Below are positions 59,919 through 64,000 of a stretch of DNA of 64,000 bases, in pieces. The notes under the pieces were generated by a model, which saw only the letters and a program-made list of their open reading frames with translations, was not told the DNA's origin and searched no databases. Within the stretch, counting starts at the first letter, position 1. The number at the start of each line of letters is the position of its first letter. The stretch covers positions 225,001 through 289,000 of the forward strand of contig JABMCL010000338.1 of assembly GCA_018857735.1 (NCBI GenBank), in the 5' to 3' direction. This DNA comes from Alviniconcha marisindica. Taxonomy: Eukaryota; Mollusca; Gastropoda; Provannidae. A program made the translations under genes and the position numbers.

Positions 59919-60651
59919 TCACGGCGATAAACAAGCCATCATCACTCTGACTCAATAGCACAACCTACCGGACTCAGCAAGAGAGATAAATTGCATCCAC
60001 ACTCAGAAAGCCAACACACCACGTATCGTCTCACCACAAAATAAACTGAGAATTTGACAGTTTTATACCTTTTACTGACAACATAATTATATGCGTAGCT
60101 CTGGCTGCTGTTTTGATGTAAGTTGCTTTAAGAAATATTTGTCCCTTTGTGTGCAAAATTTGTCTCCGTCTTTGTTTATCACAGATTTAATGGCAAACTA
60201 AAACTATCCCAGTCTTGAGAGAGAGAGAGACAGACAGACAGACAGAGAGAGAAACAGAGACAGACGGAGACAGACAGAGACAGAGTACTGTTTATGTGCT
60301 CGGAAATCCATTTCTACTTTGGCGTGACTGCACAAGAGACACGTGTAGAGATACTACCACTGTCTTCGGTTCTGTATAAACTGTAGCCATCTCCAGCTCT
60401 GTTTATATATGTATACATCTCACCCCCAAAAGTAACCCTTTCCTTCTTTCTCCACGTTATCTGTTTGTCGTGAAGAAGTGGGGAAATGTGAATATAGTGT
60501 GTTTGCTACAGTGTGCAGAGATTACACTTGCCACCTTGTTTTATGTGACTTGTATTATCAATTGGAGAGGTCTGTGCACTGCTAGGTAACTTGGAGTAGT
60601 CCTCTAGTCGGTAGCTAGGTCAGACTTCAACACAAGTCGTTATTTTGTGAT
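59919..60651. other. Non-coding stretch with GA/CAGA tract
   Basis: GA and CAGA simple sequence at 60216-60284. Nothing else recognised. Confidence 0.5.
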
Positions 60652-60677
60652 GGGGGGGGGGGGGGGGGGGGGGGGGG
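60652..60677. repeat. G run
   Basis: 26-nt uninterrupted G run. Confidence 0.95.
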
Positions 60678-61247
60678 CTCTCACAGAAAGTAATCTATGT
60701 CCGTATGTTAAATTATGCTTCGGTGTTGACTGTTCCTCGGTTCTCATTCTTTTCAGAGTTGTATGATTTTGTTTACAGGAATACACTTTAACCTGTTCCT
60801 TGCCTTTTCGTTGTCCAAAGTACTGTCTGCAGCTGAAATAAAATGACACATTAGCCTTATTAATATTCAGATTTTGATGTCCTTAAAGGAATCGGTCTTC
60901 GTAATAAATAGTCTAACGCGCAGAAGAGATCAAAATAAAAACACATGACAATGGATTTTGTTTTAAAACGCCTCCGTTGAATTTCTTTGAATTTGAGTCT
61001 AATTTAGAAAATAACGTTCATGACTGACGAATAGCTGACCTGCGCCAAGCCTCTCTCTCTCTCTCTCTTCTCTTCTCTCTCTCTCTCTCTTATTGCGATG
61101 TGACCACGCACCTCTCGTGCCGAACATCAAACAAACCACGGGGTGCAACAGGAGAATTCTGGCACTTGTTTTTTTGTGCGGCCGATCCCGCTATTTGTTA
61201 GTCACGAAACTCGAATTTTTAATTCAGTATAAAATCAAAGGTCCAGT
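60678..61247. other. AT-rich non-coding stretch with small CT tract
   Basis: CT repeats at 61051-61090. Nothing else recognised. Confidence 0.45.
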
Positions 61248-61576
61248 TTACGGCCGGTTTGGCCTAGCGGTAAGGCGTTAGGTTGGTAAGCGGAAGGACC
61301 TCGGTTCGATACCGCTTCGGCTCTCCTTTCTCTTCAAAAAGGTTGTGGTTTGTGCACACTGACCTGTGCACACTGTCCATCATTTCCTACTGAAACATTA
61401 AAATGGCTCTCATCGCTGCCCATCTTAATGCAGGAATCATTCTGGTGGTGACAGTGTAGCGATAGGTATATAATCTCCCTCTCCCCCACCTCCATACCCC
61501 CCCCCCCCTTCTCCCCGTCCCTAATAAGCCTTATGGTTTCTGTGGATGTTAAGCACCATGTTTTCTTACTTACGGC
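61248..61576 (+). mobile_element. tRNA-derived SINE (A type), full length, 7-bp TSD
   Basis: Head GCCGGTTTGGCCTAGCGG (A box TGGCCTAGCGG) and CCTCGGTTCGATACCGC (B box GGTTCGATACC) about 40 bp apart. The body is GCTCTCCTTTCTCTTC, GAAACATTAAAATGGC, GGTGGTGACAGTGTAGCG and a C run. The tail module is GTCCCTAATAAGCCTTATGG, TTTCTGTGGATGTTAAGC, ACCATGTTTTCTTACTTA. TTACGGC at 61248-61254 and 61570-61576 is the probable TSD. Intact A and B boxes make this the best reference copy in the window. Confidence 0.92.
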
Positions 61577-63187
61577 AAAATCTCCGTTTTTTCGATTTTA
61601 ATCTGTTCTATTTTTGTTGGTCAATATATGTTTGGAGACCTCGAGTTCCAAATCAGTAAGGACTGGCTGGTCGACTAGACGTAAAAAGAGTCCAACTCCA
61701 AGATAACTCCTTTCTTTAGACAATGTAACGGCAGCCCGCAAGCTTTTAAACTTAGTTTTAAATAAATAAATAAAAAGTTTCAATACAATAAATGAGAGTT
61801 TTAAAATGCCATCCCAGCAGATTAAACGCAAGTACATCAAACTAACTCCCCAACGACGGACATTATACACCTGCAGGAGAAAGGTTAAAAAGTTGTGAAT
61901 TTCGAGGTAATGTTCTGCTGCCCCGATAGTGCATTTTGATGTAGTGCATTTTCCTGTTCTTATCCTCTCTGTGTGCGTTTGGTTTTGTCTGCTTGTGCTT
62001 TAAAAAATTATTATATGTTATTTTTATTTTTTTCGTGAAACCTGAAGACTGCAAGCGATTGTTCTTTGTGTTCATGGCGGCAGCTTTTCCCTGGTCGCTG
62101 CTGCGGCACGAAAAGAAGCTGTACACTAGGGTACGACCCTGAAGTTTGTGATGTAAATGGTATATAGACTTCCGACTCCATTGGTTATGGTATAATCCAG
62201 TATATTTGATTATAGGTCGTATCTCGATTTTTTGTCTTATCGGAAATTCTGTCGAAATTCCACTGACACGCAGTGTTTGGTTTCCCCTGGAAAATGAAGT
62301 TTAGGGGTTGTTTTGTTTGTTTCGTTTTTGTTTTTTTGTTTTTGCGTGTATGTGCGCTCATTCTCTCTCTATCTCTCTCTCTTAGTTGATACACACAATC
62401 AGTTGATCACTCTCAGATGATAGCTGTATATATATCCAAACATAACACGTAGTAGCATTAAACCTCGGCCCACCAGAAACGTGATGAGACTAGCGCGGTT
62501 TGTAAAGGACTGTAGTGCGCCCAAGACGTTGTATACAGACTGCACCAAGAGACAGAACAAAGAGAAAGCGTGACGACTTGTGGTGAATCTATTTCGTCTC
62601 GGGAGACTCTTTTGGTTGTTTTGAATCGCCAGGGACACTGGCGGGAACTGCCACGAGGGTGATTGATGTCTCTCTCTCTCTCTCTTCCATGCTCCCAGAG
62701 TTTCTCGGGCTCGCACCATGCGCGCAGCCGTCGTTCTTTACATCCACCCAAATCTCTCGTCAAGTTCGGTTGTGGCGGAGAAGACGCATGGCTTTTTCCC
62801 ATGGCTAAAGCGCAGCGCACGTCGCCATCATGTGTGTGCAAGATGGCGAGTTTCAGCGCCAAATAAAAGCAGAGCTGATCTAATTAGTGATTGGTGCAGT
62901 CAAGATGGGTGTATGCGTAATTTATTTTCTTACCGCCGCATCAGAGCTTGCAATGCACGTGACACCCGGGTCGGCGGGTGATGAGACGCAGGGTGTGCAG
63001 CCGTTGCTTGGGTTCTTCCTCTCAAACAGCGTTCGCACTTTAAAAAGTTTAGCACGGACTCTGGTACCTGTCCAAACTACGAACAGAGTTTCCCTTCCTT
63101 TCTGTGTACTTTTACAGCTATTTCCTATTTCAGTCTTATGTGATGATAGACACGACTTTGATTGTTAGTGCAGAAAACAGCTGTTAG
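61577..63187. other. AT-rich non-coding stretch, no recognised gene
   Basis: Short CT tracts near 62365 and 62668. No coding signal. Confidence 0.45.

Positions 63188-63261
<74 letters not shown>
63188..63261. repeat. CT microsatellite
   Basis: Pure CT repeats. Confidence 0.95.
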
Positions 63262-63262
<1 letters not shown>

Positions 63263-63666
63263 ATAGGAGAGACTACTGCTAATCGCACAACCCTTGAAAC
63301 TGATATCAAACCTTCAAAACGGATCAGTTTGTTTTCGAGTTTAATCAAACTCAAGTCCAGAGAAATGCCATGGGCTATCCGCGAGGATCGAACCCGTCCT
63401 GCACGCATTCCAAAACAGACAAAATAATTATCGTCTTTCAAGGGGCCTTTTCCGCAGAGAAGTCCCACAGAGAAATGTACTTCATAACAGGAGTGTGAGT
63501 GAGGACTGCAACATTTGAATTCTGGGGCCTTCACACACTACATGTGGACCTGTTTTCAATAATGCAGCTGTACAATCGAATTCAAGCTCGATGCCAGTGG
63601 TTTAATTGAAACTAGAATCGTGACGCGCATTCCTGCAAATCCCAATCTAAATCACGCGGCATCCGA
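63262..63666. other. Non-coding stretch with B-box-like word
   Basis: On the minus strand near 63381-63398, GACGGGTTCGATCCTCGC matches a pol III B box, but no A box lies at the right distance upstream. Possible SINE remnant. Confidence 0.3.
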
Positions 63667-63990
63667 AGGGCCAGTTCTACGCGGGATACACCGAGGGTGC
63701 AGCTCTAGTGATCGGCGTGGTCGTAGCAAATGTTTCTCCCCACGGAAAAGAGTCTTTGGTCGCAGGCTGAAACACTCGAGCAGCCACGAAGCCCCCTTTT
63801 CGCGGCTAGATAAACGAGTGCATACGAGTACATGTGTAGACTAACTTGAAGCTGCTTGCTAATAGTTTTGGAAAAGTTAATAGGCAATATAGTCTGGCAA
63901 GTGGCTCGACCAGCTCCGAAACACGAGTTAATTCAAAGGACCAGTTCTGTGCGGGATACCCGCAGAAGGGTGCCGTTGATCAGCCGCGAG
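63667..63990 (+). repeat. Diverged direct repeat with 267-270 bp spacing
   Basis: GGGCCAGTTCTACGCGGG, ATACACCGAGGGTGCAG, TGATCGGCG near 63667-63720 matches GGACCAGTTCTGTGCGGG, ATACCCGCAGAAGGGTGC, TGATCAGCCG at 63937-63990. The array may continue past the window end. Confidence 0.65.
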
Positions 63991-64000
63991 ACTGCAGGCT

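Noticed and set aside
61253..61325. Functional tRNA gene
   Set aside because: A and B boxes are present, but the sequence continues into a SINE body and tail repeated elsewhere, and no clean cloverleaf end is seen.

Overview
The window looks like non-coding genomic DNA from a metazoan, most plausibly a marine gastropod mollusc. That assignment is an inference from three things: very dense long dinucleotide tracts (CA/TG, CT/GA), a tRNA-headed SINE, and short dispersed repeats of a style I associate with gastropod genomes. I found no convincing protein-coding gene, rRNA or functional tRNA gene. Nearly all long open frames are translations of microsatellites or minisatellites (Cys-Val, Thr-His, Ser-Leu, Arg-Glu runs). 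The only recognisable protein homology is a decayed C-terminal piece of a CR1/L2-like non-LTR retrotransposon on the minus strand at 26029-26448, with two in-frame stops. The window is therefore intergenic or lies inside a very large intron.

Layout. 1-13 kb: weakly structured sequence with many microsatellites, a 109-bp tandem duplication (615-832), two copies of a hairpin-bearing dispersed repeat (4906-5030, 8195-8377), an 82-bp insertion with a perfect 9-bp target-site duplication (TSD) at 9383-9482, and a 176-bp SINE-like insertion with an 11-bp TSD at 12040-12237. 13-21 kb: a 14-copy 46-bp minisatellite (13744-14386), a CT-expanded array (15202-15700), a repeat pair flanking a GT block (17508-18509), and large GT/GCGT tracts. 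21-31 kb: T-rich sequence, the LINE remnant, compound AT/CT/AG tracts with palindromic symmetry near 27.5 kb, and small tandem arrays. 31-34 kb: a perfect G/C hairpin at 31179-31216 and a 36-bp minisatellite split by a tRNA-derived SINE. 37-46 kb: more SINEs, a foldback element at 40072-40874 carrying a nested SINE with a perfect 12-bp TSD, and LINE-like 3' tails. 46-58 kb: degenerate arrays, a 44-bp minisatellite at 57165-57715, and several very short insertions with TSDs. 58-64 kb: mostly unremarkable, with a full tRNA-headed SINE at 61253-61569.

The most interesting structure is a set of short non-autonomous retroelements that share one 3' module of about 50 bp (an AATAAGCCTTATGG-type core, then GACGTTAAGCACCATGTT, ending in CTTACTTAC). 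The module occurs behind a tRNA head (about 315 bp), behind a GTCGAGGTGGCCGTCCT body (85-176 bp, some with the module doubled), behind a poly-C stretch (82 bp), or almost alone (33-60 bp). Many copies are bounded by direct repeats of 6-12 bp, which fits target-primed reverse transcription driven by one partner LINE recognising the common tail. All alignments were done by eye; no search was run.
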